From contig QEYB01000368.1 in NCBI GenBank assembly GCA_017562135.1, forward strand, positions 1,488,001-1,552,000: a stretch of DNA of 64,000 nt. The letters are read 5' to 3'. Positions within the stretch are counted from its first letter, which is position 1. Each line of letters starts with the position of its first letter. The notes under the pieces are model-generated. The model was not told the origin of the DNA and did no database searches. It was given only the letters and a program-made list of their open reading frames with translations. The stretch is from Dipylidium caninum (lineage: Eukaryota; Platyhelminthes; Cestoda; Cyclophyllidea; Dipylidiidae). Shown one piece after another: positions 39,999-54,300 of this stretch. Made by a program: the position numbers and the translations under genes.

Positions 39999-40723
39999 TA
40001 AAATAAGTCTGCGGTGTACGTCTTAGAATTCCATTTTACAATGTAATCCTTTTACAAAATGAAGGGTAGGAGTTCAAATAATGACCAAAAAATATAGCTT
40101 GAGTACTTGGAAAACGTTAAAGGAAAAAGAAAGCGTAAAATCCGCCTGTCGAAAGATTCGCAATGACTTAGTTGCCAACCCACTGTTGTCTCGTCATGCC
40201 CCAAACAGGTTCTTCCTGCGGCCGCTGCGGCACCAAGAGGCCTGGGCGTTTGCACATCGCGCACTGAATGGTGAAATTCGCCATTAATGCGGTTCTTGGA
40301 ACTCACCACGTCCCAGCTTCTTGGCACACCTGAAGCGGACAATTGGCAGTGTCCGGCCATTTCTTCGAGCAGACGAGTGTGTCTTTCGCCGTTGCGGGTG
40401 TGAGTTCTCATTCTCGAGAGGACCATAGGATTGGGTTTACACTTTAGAAAAGGAAAAAGGCGAACTTATTGGGATTGCAGGTATTCCCCTGCAAAAACAT
40501 TGCCAGCAGCCGCCAGTGGATTCGTAAGCAAACGGCAAAAACAGTTGGACGCAGAATTCGCGTTAAAAAGTGAACGATGTTTGTGTTTCAAATGGTCCGC
40601 ATGACGGCCAAAGTGACTAGACCCGACTTGGCCAATGGGAGGCGAGGAAGTGCCAGCGCTGGCACAGCCGCCTGCGCGGCATCCGAACGTGTGCCATTCC
40701 TTCTGCCTTCTCTCCTGACCACG
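39999..40723. other. Region between the mariner relic and the LHFPL gene
   Basis: About 700 bp with no recognised feature. It should include the promoter and 5' UTR of the LHFPL2-like gene and possibly the left end of the transposon, whose terminal repeat I could not identify. Confidence 0.4.
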
Positions 40724-43700
40724 ATGCAGAGGGTAGTAGTCAGCGTCGTCTCTCTGGCATGGATGCTCCTCTCCACCTCTTCTTTGGCCTTTATTCTCAT
40801 CAGCCTCTTCAGCAGTGGTTGGCTCAGACGAGTAGAAAGTGGTAGCTCATTTTGGGAAACTAACTGCCAAATCATCTCGCAAACAACGCGTCCTCCCACG
40901 TTTGAAGCGCCGAACTACGTGTCTCCTTCTCTCGGCCCGGTATTCAGTTGCGAGACCGCCTGTCCGGGTTACACACCCGCTTGGTCGCAAGTGTGGTTAT
41001 GGGCCTCGGGCGCTCGTCTTTACTGTCGTCTCTCGCTGTGGGGCGGCGGCCAGAAGCCCGCGGCCTCAAATGCCGCCGCGTGGGCGGGCAGTCTGTTCCT
41101 CCTTGGCGGCGCCGGGGTACTTCTAGTAGCGCACTCTCTTCTCTGTCTCTCTCCCTGCAAACGTGAGGTCTGCGGTCGCAGTGTCTTCCAGATAGCCGGA
41201 CTACTACAATGCGTTGCGGGTAGGTTGAGCTCTCTCATTCGTCGCCTGAACTCCACCAAATCCCTTCGCAACTTCCTACCTGTTGTAGTTCTAGCTTTAC
41301 CCACAAATTCATGCCCTCTCTTTACGATCTGTCCGCGTTTTAAAGCAATCATGAACTCCTTTAACGGTGAACCTACACTGCCAATTGACGACTCACGGAG
41401 TCCTCACCAGAGCGACTTGGCTTGCACTGCCGTTGGTGGTCTGCTCCTTGCTCTTTGTCGTGGCTTCCAGACACTGAAATTTCCTTGGAGTACCACTTAG
41501 TGGTTCACCTCTTACTGCTACTGCGGAAGCAGATAGGAAGGTTGAAGCAAATTTTCATTTCTTGCACTCGGTAAGAGAACGCGCATGGGAAGAGAACGTC
41601 TTCCCTAAAATTTGTAACGCACTTGATAAGTAGTCGTTCTGCTCTCTACTCATTTTTCTCTAGGCGCATTATAATTTGCCCCTGGACTGCAAAATGCTAG
41701 TATTTTAAGGGAATGTTGAATGAGAAATGGGAGGGAAAGTGTCTCCTAAATTGCCACTAACTGCCAGAAGCGGTGCGTGTAATTTTCACCACGTTGTGCA
41801 TGTAAAACTACCTTGGCTTAGCTCACATCTTCACTTCAGTTAGAGCTGCTCTTAATCACAAAGGTGCACCGAATCACCAGGCGGGTTTATGCACCGTCGA
41901 AATGCCCAATTTGCGGAATTTAGTTCAGATGGACCGGAACTACTGGCTTCGTCTGTAGATTCCACTTACTCACGCAGTGTTCACTCACTTTAGCTGGTGT
42001 TTGGGCTCTCAAGCGCCAACAGTAAAGCGATCGCATATGGTTAACTCGGCATCGTGAGACCAAGACCTTTGTCATGGTGGACTGGAGGAGTCGTTGCGGG
42101 TGCAGACGCAGCGTTTACTCCCCTCGAGTTTGGCAACCCCTTGACAGTGGCCAGTAGTAGTCAAAGCGGTCACACCCTCCCCCCTCCCCCAATTGTAATA
42201 TATTTTGCCAGAGCCACTTGTTCATGGCATGCGAATCAGAACCTCGGTGGGGGAAATGCGTGTTTCGTCTACACCTCTTCTGACGGACTCCAGGAATCGT
42301 AGCATTTAAGATCAGCCGCAGAGCACTTGTCTACTCCCATTTTTGGGGGCACCTGGCAGGCGAAAATGGCATGACGATAAGCCGGACAATCGTGTGGTCG
42401 CTGGCCAAGAAATAGCTCTCCTTCCACCTTCGCGTCACCTGCTAATTCCTGGAGATAATGCGAATTCGTGTTGTTATTGCAGGACGTGGTTTTGCTATCC
42501 TGGGAAATGGTGATTTCCCAAGTACAAATGAGGCGCGCTGGCGAGGGACCACGGACCAGTTGTTGGTTGACCAACCGACTGGCATCCACCAAGTGCGTTC
42601 CTCACGACAGCATTTGGCATGGGCTGCCACCAGGTCCGGTGGGGAGTAGCGGACAGGCGATTGTGGAGGGCGTCCTCGTGACCGCTGTCATGCGCTTTGC
42701 CACACGCCCTGCACCTAAGTGGAAGCTAATTCTCCTCACGCCCAGCGGGTGAGGCGGAACCACACCCAGCATTTCAGCAATCCTCCTGCCCTAGCAGCAG
42801 GCGACCAGATGTGTGTATACACCTGACAAATGCATCAGCAGTTTTTTCGACCGAAATTATTTATAGACACTGCAGCTTCCAGGTAATGCAAAGCAAGCCT
42901 CAAATGGACTTTTAATAATGAATCGTAATCATGCATACGGAGACGGCGTTCCTATGTGCTGATAGATGGTGAGGCTTTTGAAATGTCAGGGCGATTCCGT
43001 CAGCTCGCAAAACGGGCCTCAATCTCTCCCTAAATCTCACTCGCATTACTCGGTCAGCTGCTCTTATTTGTATGGGATAGCATATGAGGCCGTGCTTCTG
43101 AAAAGAGCGTCAACCCGCTGCATCGGCGTCGAATCAGCAGGCGATTATCTAGCACGGGAGGAAGATCACCGGTGATACTCGCTAGACTTTGAATGTCCTG
43201 ACCTCCCGCGACGCGACTGGTGTCCGTACACCGGCAATCCGTGGCCGGAGATTCTTGTTGGCCACGCCCTCCCTGAAAGGCCTTACTCGGGACTCACCTC
43301 CCTCCGATCACGCGGCACGAGGCCGCTAGGTTGATAGGACCTTCGACCGGAGCGTCTCCTGGAGCAGCGCTGACGCGGAATGTTGTTGTGAAATGGGAGA
43401 AAAAATAGTTGCCGTGTAGCGCACGCAATAAGTGACGGTCTATATAAAAGAAACTAATAAATGTTCGTTGGAAAGTTTTATGGGAAAGTCATAAGGTAAG
43501 GCTTTCTTCCCACTGTTCGTGGGACCAGATTTCATCACTTCAGTAGTTCCAGCCTGCTATCAGCGAGGTTGATGGCTTCTTGAACTCGTAAATTTCAAAC
43601 AATAGCGGTTTCCTCTCCGTCCACGGAATGAGGTTGAGACGTCATGCAGTGCGGCGGAATCCAGGGGCCATGACTCCCTAAACAAATGTTCTTCGTAGAG

Positions 43701-45683
43701 TTTTCTTGCGCAATGCCCATTGTCCAACCAGAGGGGAGTGGACACAAATGTCTCTGCACGTCTTCTTCCTTAGTCACGTGCTATTCTATGTCTTTCGTTT
43801 GAGAAAGTGCAAATTCGAAGACGAAGACTTTTGGCCTTCGAATGAAGGGTAAAACGCGAGGCTGCGAAATTTTGAGAAGAATGGTAGCATAGCATAAGGA
43901 GCTGATACAACTCGATAAGCGTTTTTTTCCTTCCGAACAAATACGGATAGTTGGCGGCTCACCGAGTCAGCTTTTGGCCTTCATTCTCTCACTTCTTAGA
44001 AATTTCCCTCGTTTCACTCTCGAGGACCCGGTCACATCGCACCAGTACGGTCACCCAAATCAGGGACCTTCTAAAATGTCATAGGAAAGGGAGGGATGAT
44101 TGGCTGTTGACATGACGTGAGCGGGTGCCTGGGCCCGCCCCTTTCCGAGCCAACGACTTCTCGTCCTGCGGTGTGCGCGTGCCCGTGTCTGCCAAACGGT
44201 CTCGACGGGGACAGCTCCAATATACAATACTCGCTGCCACAGCAGATGCCTGCCCACCCCACAGAATTGACGGTTTCTGGATTGCTTGTGCTGAGGAACC
44301 ACTTTTTTCTGCAATGCACCGCTGAGCACCGCTTTGTTGGCAGTAGAGACATCATGGGGTTGCCATTTGTGACTTCACTCCCACGGGTCGTTTGAGGTGG
44401 TGTCCAAGTTCTGGTTCGAGTAATCACCAAGTGCTGTCGAAACAGTTAGGAAATCCTCTTAAATTATCACTTCTATCTGCTACCTATCTAATTGGACTTA
44501 GCCCTTCATAACACGGAAGCGTCTGTCACTAGAGTAAGTTAGAAAGATACGATTTTTCACCTGCCAAAAAAGTTGGCAAATATAAACAATGAGTTCCTCG
44601 GGCGAAGTCTCCGAATACGAAGCCATCTGCAAAAGTGATATGCCTCAGCTCTTTAATTCCATCGAGGCTGTAGGCGTTCAGTGATTTGGGAACTACGTCG
44701 AAGTAGAAAACATTTCAACTACGTGATGCGCCGGTTGGGATATGGGAGACTCAGTGGGAGAACTTTTGACCCAACAAAGAGTAGCCTCCGCTACGTATAT
44801 TCGGGCTGTCTGGGTTCAGTTAATAGGCTCCTGAATATTTTACCATGAGTACACCTTTTTATTGTTTTTACCTGCAACTTACTTTCGGTGAGGAGAATTC
44901 TAAACGATTCCAACTTCAAAAGAGTAGAAGGGAGCAGTCGCATGTCATTACTCTGACCCTGGGAGTATCTGTAGGAGCAGACATGCAAATCGGAAGAGAT
45001 AAGTTGAATTAGAGAAAGAAACGTTCGCATTAACTTTCCCAGGGGAAGAAGAGAGCTCAGATCTTGGACCTGACACAAGAAGTGCTGGTTAAGGCTGATA
45101 TTGCGATGAATAAATAAAGCAACTCGAAATAATATTTATAAACCACATCTGTGTCATGCTCTAAGATTATAGAAGACCATTTTCCTCTGCAATATGAGTA
45201 TGTACAACTAATTAGTTGAAAGCTCACATTCACATCAGCTAATTGTGACGTGTCAGGGCCCTCGTGTGCGTGTTTTTAGGCAGCGATGTGAAGTGTGAGG
45301 GATTTGTGTCGACAGGGTTATCGTCTTTTATTACAGATCTGTTCCTCCTAGCCGGGTTGTTCATCTGGCCAGCCGGATGGGCTTCCATTCCGGCCCAAGA
45401 GGTCTGTGGAGCCTCGACAGCGGCCTACCAAAAGGGAAATTGCGAATGGAGTGAGTGACAATGATTCAAGCTAATCTAGTAAGCAGTCAAGAATACACTC
45501 AGTTAATCGTGATCGAGTCTTGTGTTTACATACCTTTTAGCCCAAAGCCCGATTTTTACCTTTGTTGGAATCTGCCTTCTCTTCGTTAGTGCCTTACTAG
45601 CGACCTTTGCTGATCAATCGATAATGCAGCCCTCGGTGACGCGCCAGATGTTGATCACTGACAAGCCTTTTGTATTCGTTTAA
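40724..45683 (+). CDS. LHFPL2: LHFPL tetraspan family member (LHFPL2-like)
   Basis: Four-pass membrane protein of the lipoma HMGIC fusion partner-like family, related to claudins. Three exons in phase: 40724-41219, 45316-45450, 45541-45683 (TAA); 257 residues. TM1 follows the start (SLAWMLLSTSSLAFILISLF, then SSGWL). The first extracellular loop contains SPSLGPVFSC, comparable to HPTLGIYARC of LHFPL2. TM2 is SLFLLGGAGVLLVAHSLLCL. Exon 1 ends in SVFQIAGLLQCVAG, which joins TM3 and the loop motif LFIWPAGWASIPAQEVCG (LILYPAGWG...YCG in human). TM4 is IFTFVGICLLFVSALLATF. The open frame extends 49 codons upstream to 40577, but family alignment places the start at 40724 (MQRVVVSVVSLAW). The first intron is 4.1 kb and empty as far as I can see. 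The extracellular loop is richer in Ser and Pro than in vertebrates. Which LHFPL paralogue it represents is an inference. Confidence 0.85.
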
Positions 45684-46450
45684 CAAAGTTTTGGAACCTT
45701 GGCTCCATACTGTGATCGTGATATTTCGCTTTGAATAAGCCAAAAATAGATTGTTCGCAACTTAACTGTTTATCAACTCTTTCAACACATGGTTGAGATC
45801 AATTTGACACATTAGCAAACCAGTGCAGCGAGGCACATGCACACCATGTGTCGACTTCACCATAAATCACATGAAAGCATCAAATATGTCTAGTTAACGA
45901 AGAGTGTTGAAGCACTCTTGGAAGTAGACAAACCTTGCTTTAAACTGGAAAGTACATGTGCGCTCTACATATATCGTTCATCTTTTAGTGGTCGAGAAGA
46001 CACTGAAACATCGACGTTAGTCAACGTTAAAGGCGGCCCCGAAAATGCGGGAATAAGAGTTTAAGAGTAGCGGAGCGCTGACAAGAAATTTGTGGAGTAT
46101 GGGTGAGATGGAAATTTTGTAGAGACCGATTACTATTGATTCACTTGTGACAATTTCAGTTACACGCTATTGATAGTGCAAATATCGTTAATGCAGGCAA
46201 GATCCTTAACGCAAGTGTGCTGCTGTGACGGGTAAGGCCGCATGTTGCATTTCCGAAATAAAAAGTTGAAATATTTCTCACACAATAAGTTATACAGCAG
46301 CACCCAGCATTAAAATTATACGTTAAGATGATTGTAAGTCAGCAAAGGTGAGGCTGTCGGTTGGAAACCATTATTACTGTAGAATTTGTTTTATTAAACC
46401 GATCGAAATTCTGCGCTTTTCGCCGTGCCGGTTGCGACACTTTTACCAAG

Positions 46451-47388
46451 ATGGCTGTAGCAGAGGGTCGCGAAGTATGCGAGAGTGACGGTCACTACCT
46501 CCAGTATTCGTACGTTTTTTATTTAGTAGCTACATATGTTTCGATCATGGCTTGATGTACTTCCACTGATACGATTATCTCTAGCCGGATCGTAAAGGTG
46601 ACCTTATGGCACCGCCTTAATGTTTGACGCAGCCGTTTCAGATGACGTTTCTTCTTAAGATATGCCCGGAGGTTCTAGTTAGATCCCGCCGTAGTCTCTT
46701 TGTGATGCACTTTGCGAGACCAAATGTTCGTTCTAGAATTATTTTATTCATTTTACCCTCCTATTAAACACGACCTTCTTTAAATAGGTGGAATTTCTTC
46801 GTCTTCAATTACTCTGTGGGCCACGATTGGGAGCAACGAATGCAGAAAGTCACTACATTTAATACCGTGGAAAGATTTTGGAGTATGATGATACATACCC
46901 TTCCGCCATCGGAAATTGCGAATGGCACAGATCTGTATGTCTTCAAAGATGGTATTCAACCAATGTGGGAAGACCCAAAAAACGAAAACGGGGGTCGTTG
47001 GTTGATAAACGTGCCCAGTGTTAACTCCGTGAATCAGTACCTTAAATTAGCTAATCTTTCCCATTTATGACTACTTTTATTATAATAACGCATCCTCTTT
47101 AACTTTTCAAGGTATTGGGAAGAACTGCTGATGTTGATTGTTGGAAACACTTGGGAGACAGAAGAAGAGTCTGAGGAGGTGTGCGGTGCGGTTTTCCAGC
47201 CACGTACTCGAGGTATAAAACTTAGTCTTTGGACTGCCAATTGGCAGAACAAGGAAAGTATTATGCGGATCGGCCGTCGTATAAAGGAGGTTCTTCAGTA
47301 TACTGATAGGCTATTCTACCAAACTGTGGAAGAACAGAAGAGTTTACCCAAAGGGCAGGATGTTGCTCAGGGCATATATTGTCTGTAA
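46451..47388 (+). CDS. EIF4E: Eukaryotic translation initiation factor 4E (mRNA cap-binding protein)
   Basis: Binds the 7-methylguanosine cap and recruits eIF4G. Three exons in phase: 46451-46509, 46788-47036, 47112-47388 (TAA); 194 residues, shorter than the human 217 because the N-terminal tail is only about 14 residues. Key positions: HYLQYSW matches HPLQNRW; Trp34 corresponds to human Trp56, Trp51 (in FNTVERFW) to Trp73 of the eIF4G/4E-BP surface, Trp80-Glu81 (QPMWED) to the cap-stacking Trp102-Glu103. PRTRGIKLSLW keeps the phosphate-contacting Arg and Lys and the third Trp. Human Trp46 is Phe here. An acidic insert (ETEEESEEV) precedes CGAV. Retained Trp at the first stacking position argues for a class I eIF4E rather than 4EHP. 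In many flatworms mRNAs carry both monomethyl and trimethyl caps, so cap specificity is an open question. Confidence 0.9.
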
Positions 47389-50300
47389 TTCTCCTATTCC
47401 CGTGTTTAATGTATATTGAATATGAGCATAGCTCGGTTGTTATTGGTGATGCTTTATGATTGGATACTTTCCGTTTAGTTTCCGATGTGGCTATGTCAGA
47501 CTGTTGTGTTCCTGTGTTTTTAACAGAAATCCTGCTTTCGATTTCTGGCATTGCCCTCTCGCTTTAGAGTATTTCATGAGCGATGCCTGCCCCTTCTATT
47601 TCCACCGGTGACCGATTCGATAATTTGGTCAGTTGATTTCCGGTGAAATTTGGTTTTTGATTATCCTATTTCGACAGTTACTGAGATCATATTTTTTGGC
47701 GTCGGTGGTGATGAGACGAGTCTCCATTGGTTCCCTGTCATCCCCTTGAAGCTACTACGTTAACCTTTAGACATCTATCCCAAAGTCCCAATTCTTTTTT
47801 TGCTTTATGGTGGGCGTTGGAAGAGGCAATGGGTGTGCAAAGTATGGTGGTAGTACTAATGGCGTGCGTTTTTTAGCGTTGGATTTGGAGATTGGTTTTG
47901 TCTTTTGGACAACGTTCCGGGTAGGTTTGTGGAGCTAGTGAAGTGCTTCAATTAGGAAGTGTTTGGAATTGAGACCGGGACGCAGAGCTATATTTATCGC
48001 AAACATTTAGACGTGCGTGGGTTCTGCATTACGTTTTCATTGACAAATTTTATGGGGCATGTGGTCTTGGTGGGCGCTCGTCACCGTAATCTTTAATGTT
48101 TTAGGTCTTGCTGGATATCGGCGGCCTTTGTACGAGTTTTAAGTCGCGTAGTCAGTGTTTGGTACTTTGAGCACCTGACGTAGACATCGAACTGAGCCAC
48201 CTAATGTGATTTAAAACGGCAAAAATTGTGTTCTGAGGAAATCATTGTCCTACGAATTGAGAACCTCGCGGTCGTTTGTGTTGGCTTTAGTATATTGGAC
48301 AATCGGCCATAACTCCGCCTGCGAGGAAAGGCTTGGAAACGTCTGATTGTTACATCTCTTACTTATTTTTACTCCGCAGCGTTGCCTCGTTGGATCTGAG
48401 GGGATTTTGGCAAAATTATGTTTGATCACTTGAACTGCTTGATGTATCTTCACTTGATCCAATGCATTTCAGGTCACTCCTGTTTATTCGGACTACTAAT
48501 TTGTACACCGAAGAATATTACACAGATGGATTTGATACATATTGGAATGTTTTGGGGTGCCCTGTATTCCCCTAAATTGTAATAGTTTGGAGGATTGGGA
48601 GAGGCTTCATTGTCCCCTCACAACAAGCTGCAAGGTCGATGTGACAGACTAAAAGCAGTGTACGTCTCTGGGGCCCATACGTCTACATTTTCTACGCCTT
48701 TGACAACTTAGAAGAACATTAAGAGGGTACATCATTGGGGCAGGAGCCCTCTTCCATGTTATAAGAGGAGAATTTTGATTTCATGAACTTTCTGGTGAGC
48801 AAGGGCGTCAAAAGAAATAAAAGCATGCAAAATCTACACTTTAAAGCAAGCACCAAAATATGCCACCGAAGACGTTTGATTTGAGAAATAGTTACTTAGA
48901 CCGTAAGCATGAATCCTTATAGGCTGCCAGCTTATTTGATGGCAGCTGGATTTAGTCATGCACATACGTAGAGGTCAGGGAAAATTCGTTGCGAAAACTG
49001 GCAAACAAAATTGATTGAAGTAAACTTTATGTAGTCATTTTGAGTGCTCAATTATAATCTTTTCTTGTGCAACGAGTATCCCGATTGTCTTTGTCTTAAA
49101 GCGGACACTTTTCTTTGAGAAGATATTGTATTGTGGGCTCGGTATGATTGTTAAATGTAAATCTAAATTATCTGAACAGATGTCACCGAAGATTCAGCAC
49201 GGACGAGTACGTTAATAGGGCACCACCGCGATTGTTTAATGTGTATCCTAAAGCACACAGGACTTTTAACTCCAAGGTGCGTAAGTCACTGTAGTTTTGA
49301 ATGCCCGTATACGTTAGTATATGTCGATAGGGTCTACCATCACCATAGGATGGACGTCAGATGGCCTCTTTAGCAGTGACAGCAGCACACAAACTCGATC
49401 GAAGAAAACAGCGGCTTCGAATTTTACGTAAGATCACCACGCCTCGGACGTATTAACAACCAGAGATTATTTTCAAAGCGTAATAACTAACATGTGAAAC
49501 GTCGCTGTGACGTCTTCTCCAGCCTTCAGATAAGGAAAAACAAATAGTTCACCTTCTTTGAAAAAGAGTTGCTGCCCAACCGCATTAGTATCAGTGCACT
49601 ATAGTTGCCATGACACCCACTGCAGTTCAAGTCGGCGTAGTGGGATGTTTTGAGCCGCCGCCGACATTGCTGTGGCCGAGCCGTAGCGCAGACAATTACC
49701 GCTTGTGGGATGAGGTAAAATGGAGATAGAGGAATGAGTCAACATTATACTTGTTTATTCCCCTGCTTATCCACCTTCCGCCTCTGCCTTTAAAAAGCGG
49801 CATTTATTTGAATTGTCAAGATCCAAATGTCCCTAAGTAAAACTACGCCAACTCATTTACATTATAGTCAAGCCGTTACAAATAGAAAGATGCTTGAAAA
49901 CACCACATTGGTGAAATCGGTAGGCGAATACGGCTAAAATGAGAGAGGTACCATCTTCATGGTCTTTATGAAAAACAAATGTGTTGTGAATGGTACTGAC
50001 GAAAAGCTAATTTGTCAACTCTTAATCTTCGGTCTTCACATGCTAAAAGGTCAAGAAGCATGGTCATATTTAGCTACCAATTGACGAGCCCAAAGTAGAA
50101 GCACTCATTATCGACTCTAAAGTTTGATCATTGTCTTATTTCAAGAATCTTAGTACCACGTTGCTTAAAACAATGTTTGTAGGAGGGTCGTCTAATACAG
50201 TAGTCAAATTGGAGGAATAGTTACTAAAATTTGCGCAAACCCTTGTGCTGAAATATTAGTCCTCATGAGACTCATTTCACCGCCTTATAACCTGAGATGG

Positions 50301-51331
50301 ACAAATTCGACCCAGACCGACCTTGGCATCGGTCAAGTGAGGATAAGCGCAAATTGTCGATTTACATTCTGTCATAAGGCCATCGGTTTTCAGTTGATAA
50401 CAAACAGAAATTAGGGGCATGTAGGTGGTGTTACGTTAAGCAAAAGATAATTTGTTCTGACGCCGGAGCACAGACCAAGATATTTCGCAGTCGAGCTTGG
50501 GAAATGGACGAAATTTTATTTCCGCACTACCTTCTTACGCAGTCTTAGAATAAGGCAACTGTATACAAATCGCCACGCTCAATAGCGACCGGTAATTGTC
50601 ATAAATTAAGGGAATCATGCAAACTCTAAGGTCCCTTCAAGTATTTTAATTAGGTTTGGATCAGTAAAACTATAACAAAAATTCTGGGAAACAACCCTCG
50701 ATTCATATAGCTTCTTATAAACGAACCACTTTATATTCCGTTATTTACTGTAACTGTTGTGGGTAGCAGCGTAACTACGAGGCCAATTTAAATCGTTTAA
50801 CAAATGAAACAATTTATCCAGTATTTTTAGTGTCAATACGCGAATGCACCTTCTATACGATTAATGCCTTCATTTATTGAGGTGGGCAAAATATGCGTTA
50901 AATTATCAATACTCTAACGGGCGTAGCACATTTCCCAAAACCACGAAGTTCATGATTTTTCACTTTTAATTTGCGAGATCACCCATCATCAAACCAAATT
51001 ACCTCAATCATTACTTGGCTTAGAGGGGCACAATGGATGTCACTAGGGTAGCATACAGTCATCTGAGCTCGACAATGTGAGTGCCAGTCATGTAGTGTAT
51101 TGCTGCAGAATATAGAAAAGAGTTTGTAACCAACTTGCAATAAAAATCTTACTCTAAAGTTTTCTTATCCGTCTTTTGAAACAAACAGCCCTCACTTCTT
51201 TGGCGAAATCAAATGGTAGTGACTTATGAACCACTGGAAGAGGGAAACTAAATTGCATGCAAACCGACCAATCGTCTTGGTGTTCGGTCGCAGCTTGTCC
51301 CGTCGTGCTTGGTGCTAGATTTCTCTGCCCC
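47389..51331. other. Intergenic region between eIF4E and the NCKIPSD homologue
   Basis: Nearly 4 kb with very few open frames over 60 codons on either strand and no recognised motif. No repeat family could be named by eye. The first few hundred bases should be the eIF4E 3' UTR. Confidence 0.5.
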
Positions 51332-54300
51332 ATGTTTGTAGCGCGGTTTCCGTTTACGGCGAAATTCCCCCAGTCCATTTCCTTCTCAGCAAATGACCAC
51401 TTCCTTGGGCTACGGAAGGAGAACGACCACTGGCTATACGTATTTCACGAAGATGGAAGACTCGGTGCGGTTCCCGCTAATTATGTGGAAGAATCAGACG
51501 TATTTCCCTTATTTCTTAACCTCCTTAGTTGAAAAGTCCTGATAATGTGTACGAAATAATTGAGTCTGCTGTAAGTGCATTGAGCGACAAAGACATCTAC
51601 GAAAAAGAGATTATCCTAAAGTGGGTTTATTATATGGCCGTTCATTATTTTAGTTACCTTCAAGATTTGAAAAGTTGGTTTATTTTTGGACGCTCAAATG
51701 CCAGCCTTCCACCTCTGCCATATCGTAAAAAAAAATCACAACCCTCGAAAAGCCCAGGTGTGGTCGCAATTTTCTTCCATTTATCTCAGGCCCCCGTTTT
51801 AATTCGGTAGTGAAAACTGAGAATAATGATAATGAGGAAAACAAAAGTACTACAAAACGTTTACGCGGCGTTAGCTTCTTAATGGTTGACAGGCTAAGGA
51901 ATTCAACACTTTCCAGTTTCGATCAATGTGTTAGTGGTTTCGTGAAAATGCTCCAAATTCTGTCGGATGCAGATTCTCAATTTACCGCTCTATGCGATGA
52001 ACTTGTATCCGAGTTGCTTGTAAGGATATCTCATGTATTTCAACTTTGATTCTGATTTTAATTTTGTAGTAATTTGTACTTTGAAATACTAGGATTCTAA
52101 CCCAACCGTTAGAAGGTCTGTCTACGTCCGAACGGAAGACTGGAAGGGTTTGCAAGGGCACATAGATCATTTAGAACGCAGAGCAAAAGATCAACAGGAG
52201 AGTGGTTGGCCTTTAGTCGAAGATGATTTTACGGTTATCAGTGATTTGGACGCATTCATCGAACTTCTTGTAAGGTGCTTTTCTGTTCTGAAAATGGAAT
52301 ATTAATTTTCGCTTTTCTGGATTGTTTGTGTGCATGACCAACATTTTTGTGTGTGACTTTAGATAGTAAATGGTACTTATACTATAGTATTAGTAAGGGT
52401 TACTCCATTGTCTTTTTCTTTTTCACATTTTAATTCGGTAGGCTTTATTTCTTGTACCACTGGTTGTTATTCGCTCCTTCCAGTAATTTAGAGTGATATT
52501 CTATTATTTGATTCATCATTCAATTTGGAAGCTTTTTTGAAATACTTGTTGCGGTGCGTACAGTTGCATCCTTTCTTAAATTCAGTGCAACGCAGACACA
52601 GATATGGTGCGCACATGTTTGTCAGACGATCGGCTTCCTCTGGCGCTAACTTACCTTTATCGGAGCGAGAAAAGGATTCTTATTCGACGATTCTACCTTC
52701 TAGTTATTGTGGCAACTTGTCATATACAGCCTGCTATTTGGCCTGTTTATCTTGACTCAGGTCTCCCAAGGGAAATAGTTCGCGAGATCAGATCTTCCGA
52801 AGTTGGTACTTGTCTTTTCGTTCGTCTCGCCGTAAAACAGTACTTACATCCTATTGTACCTTCACGATTATATTTGCTTGTTTTTGTTTTGTTGCCCGTT
52901 TCATTTATCCCGAAACTAGCATAATATTTTCTGAGCACTTTTGTAATCCTTCTGTTGCTATAATTCTCAGAGTTAATGTTGTGTTTCGTTGGGGGCCTTA
53001 GTTTCTACAGATCTTTGTTTATGCCTACGTGGCGAATATATTCTCAGGACTGTAGATTTCGCCCCATATAAGTGTCGATTGTGCAAAAGTACATAGATAT
53101 TAAATCATAGACGCTTTGAATGAATCTCTTCGTTTGTCTTTATTTTTCTCTATATACCTTGTTCTAACATACGTTATTCTGAATTAAAAAAATTCCTCTC
53201 TTGGCTTTCTGAGTTTAGTACATTTTATATACTGATTTTTTTAGCTCAGTTGGATTTAATTCTCAATCTTCGTGTGCTAACGGTTCTCCTCACTAAAAGC
53301 AACAACCTTCCGGTTGATCTTCAGAGTAAAGTTTTCATATGCTTTTTTTGCCCATCACATGCCAATTCTGGACTTGATGTCACCCGTTTGATTGGTTTTT
53401 TGGGTTATCTCATTGTTTCTCCTCGTGGCTTGTTTGTATATTACTTCACATTTTTATCTGATTCTGTTTTCGACTATTTGGAGTGGAAGAGTAACCGTTT
53501 ATCATGATATATAAGCCCCTATACTCCATGTACTTGTTAGGAGTAGTGTTTTTTTGTTTATTTTTGTCTTGTAGCTATCTCTTTTCACGATTTATCCAAA
53601 TTAGTGAAATACCTGCCACTTGTCATGATCCCAGATTTTATGTTTTTACTCAAGAATACGGACTGTAAGGTTTAACCGAATTATGTTTATTTTTAGATGA
53701 GCTAGATCAGTCCTTTTTCAGTTGTGTTTTTACGTCAGTATCGCGTTCGTTAACGGAGGGAGTGACCCCCAATGGCGCTGAAAATTATCTCACAGGTGCT
53801 ATGCGCAAACTCGAAGTCTCCGATATCGGAATCAACACAGACTAAGGGTCACGGGGATGCTATATCCACGCCATCGATACTTCTTCTTGACACTTTCTTT
53901 CAGTTTTTGTGTGCTGCCAACCGTCACTTCTGTACTTCACAATCGACCCCTCTAACGCCGATCATGATCACTTTGCTCGAAGATCATACCGTCACCCGAG
54001 ATTTGATAGAACGCCTTCTCTACATTTTCAACCGTGATGGTGAGTTTTTGGCACCGTATACGGTAAAACTGTTTAGCAATATCTCAATGGGCGTTTCCAG
54101 ACCCATTTAAACGCCTAATCTTTTCGCCGATTCCCATTCTCAGTGGATCCTCTAAATCTGAATGGTGTGTCATTTGTACGAAGACTCCGCGGTACTCTTC
54201 ATGAGGGCCTTGAAATCTCCTCTCAACTCCACAGTGGTTCTTTGCTCTATCAAAACCCCGAAGATGAATCGGATAGTGGCTTATTCACTAGGTCTCATCG

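Noticed and set aside
40577..40723. Earlier in-frame start for the LHFPL2-like protein (49 extra codons)
   Set aside because: Family members begin close to the first membrane segment; the ATG at 40724 gives the expected start and the upstream extension has no similarity.
41020..41352. Minus-strand 110-codon frame
   Set aside because: Antisense shadow of the first LHFPL2-like exon; Arg/Pro-rich as expected of a reversed membrane-protein exon.
53772..53795. ATG-initiated reading of the NCKIPSD exon from 53772
   Set aside because: The ATG lies within a 34-nt intron (53762-53795) whose removal joins the flanking exons in phase; the upstream codon in that frame is a stop.
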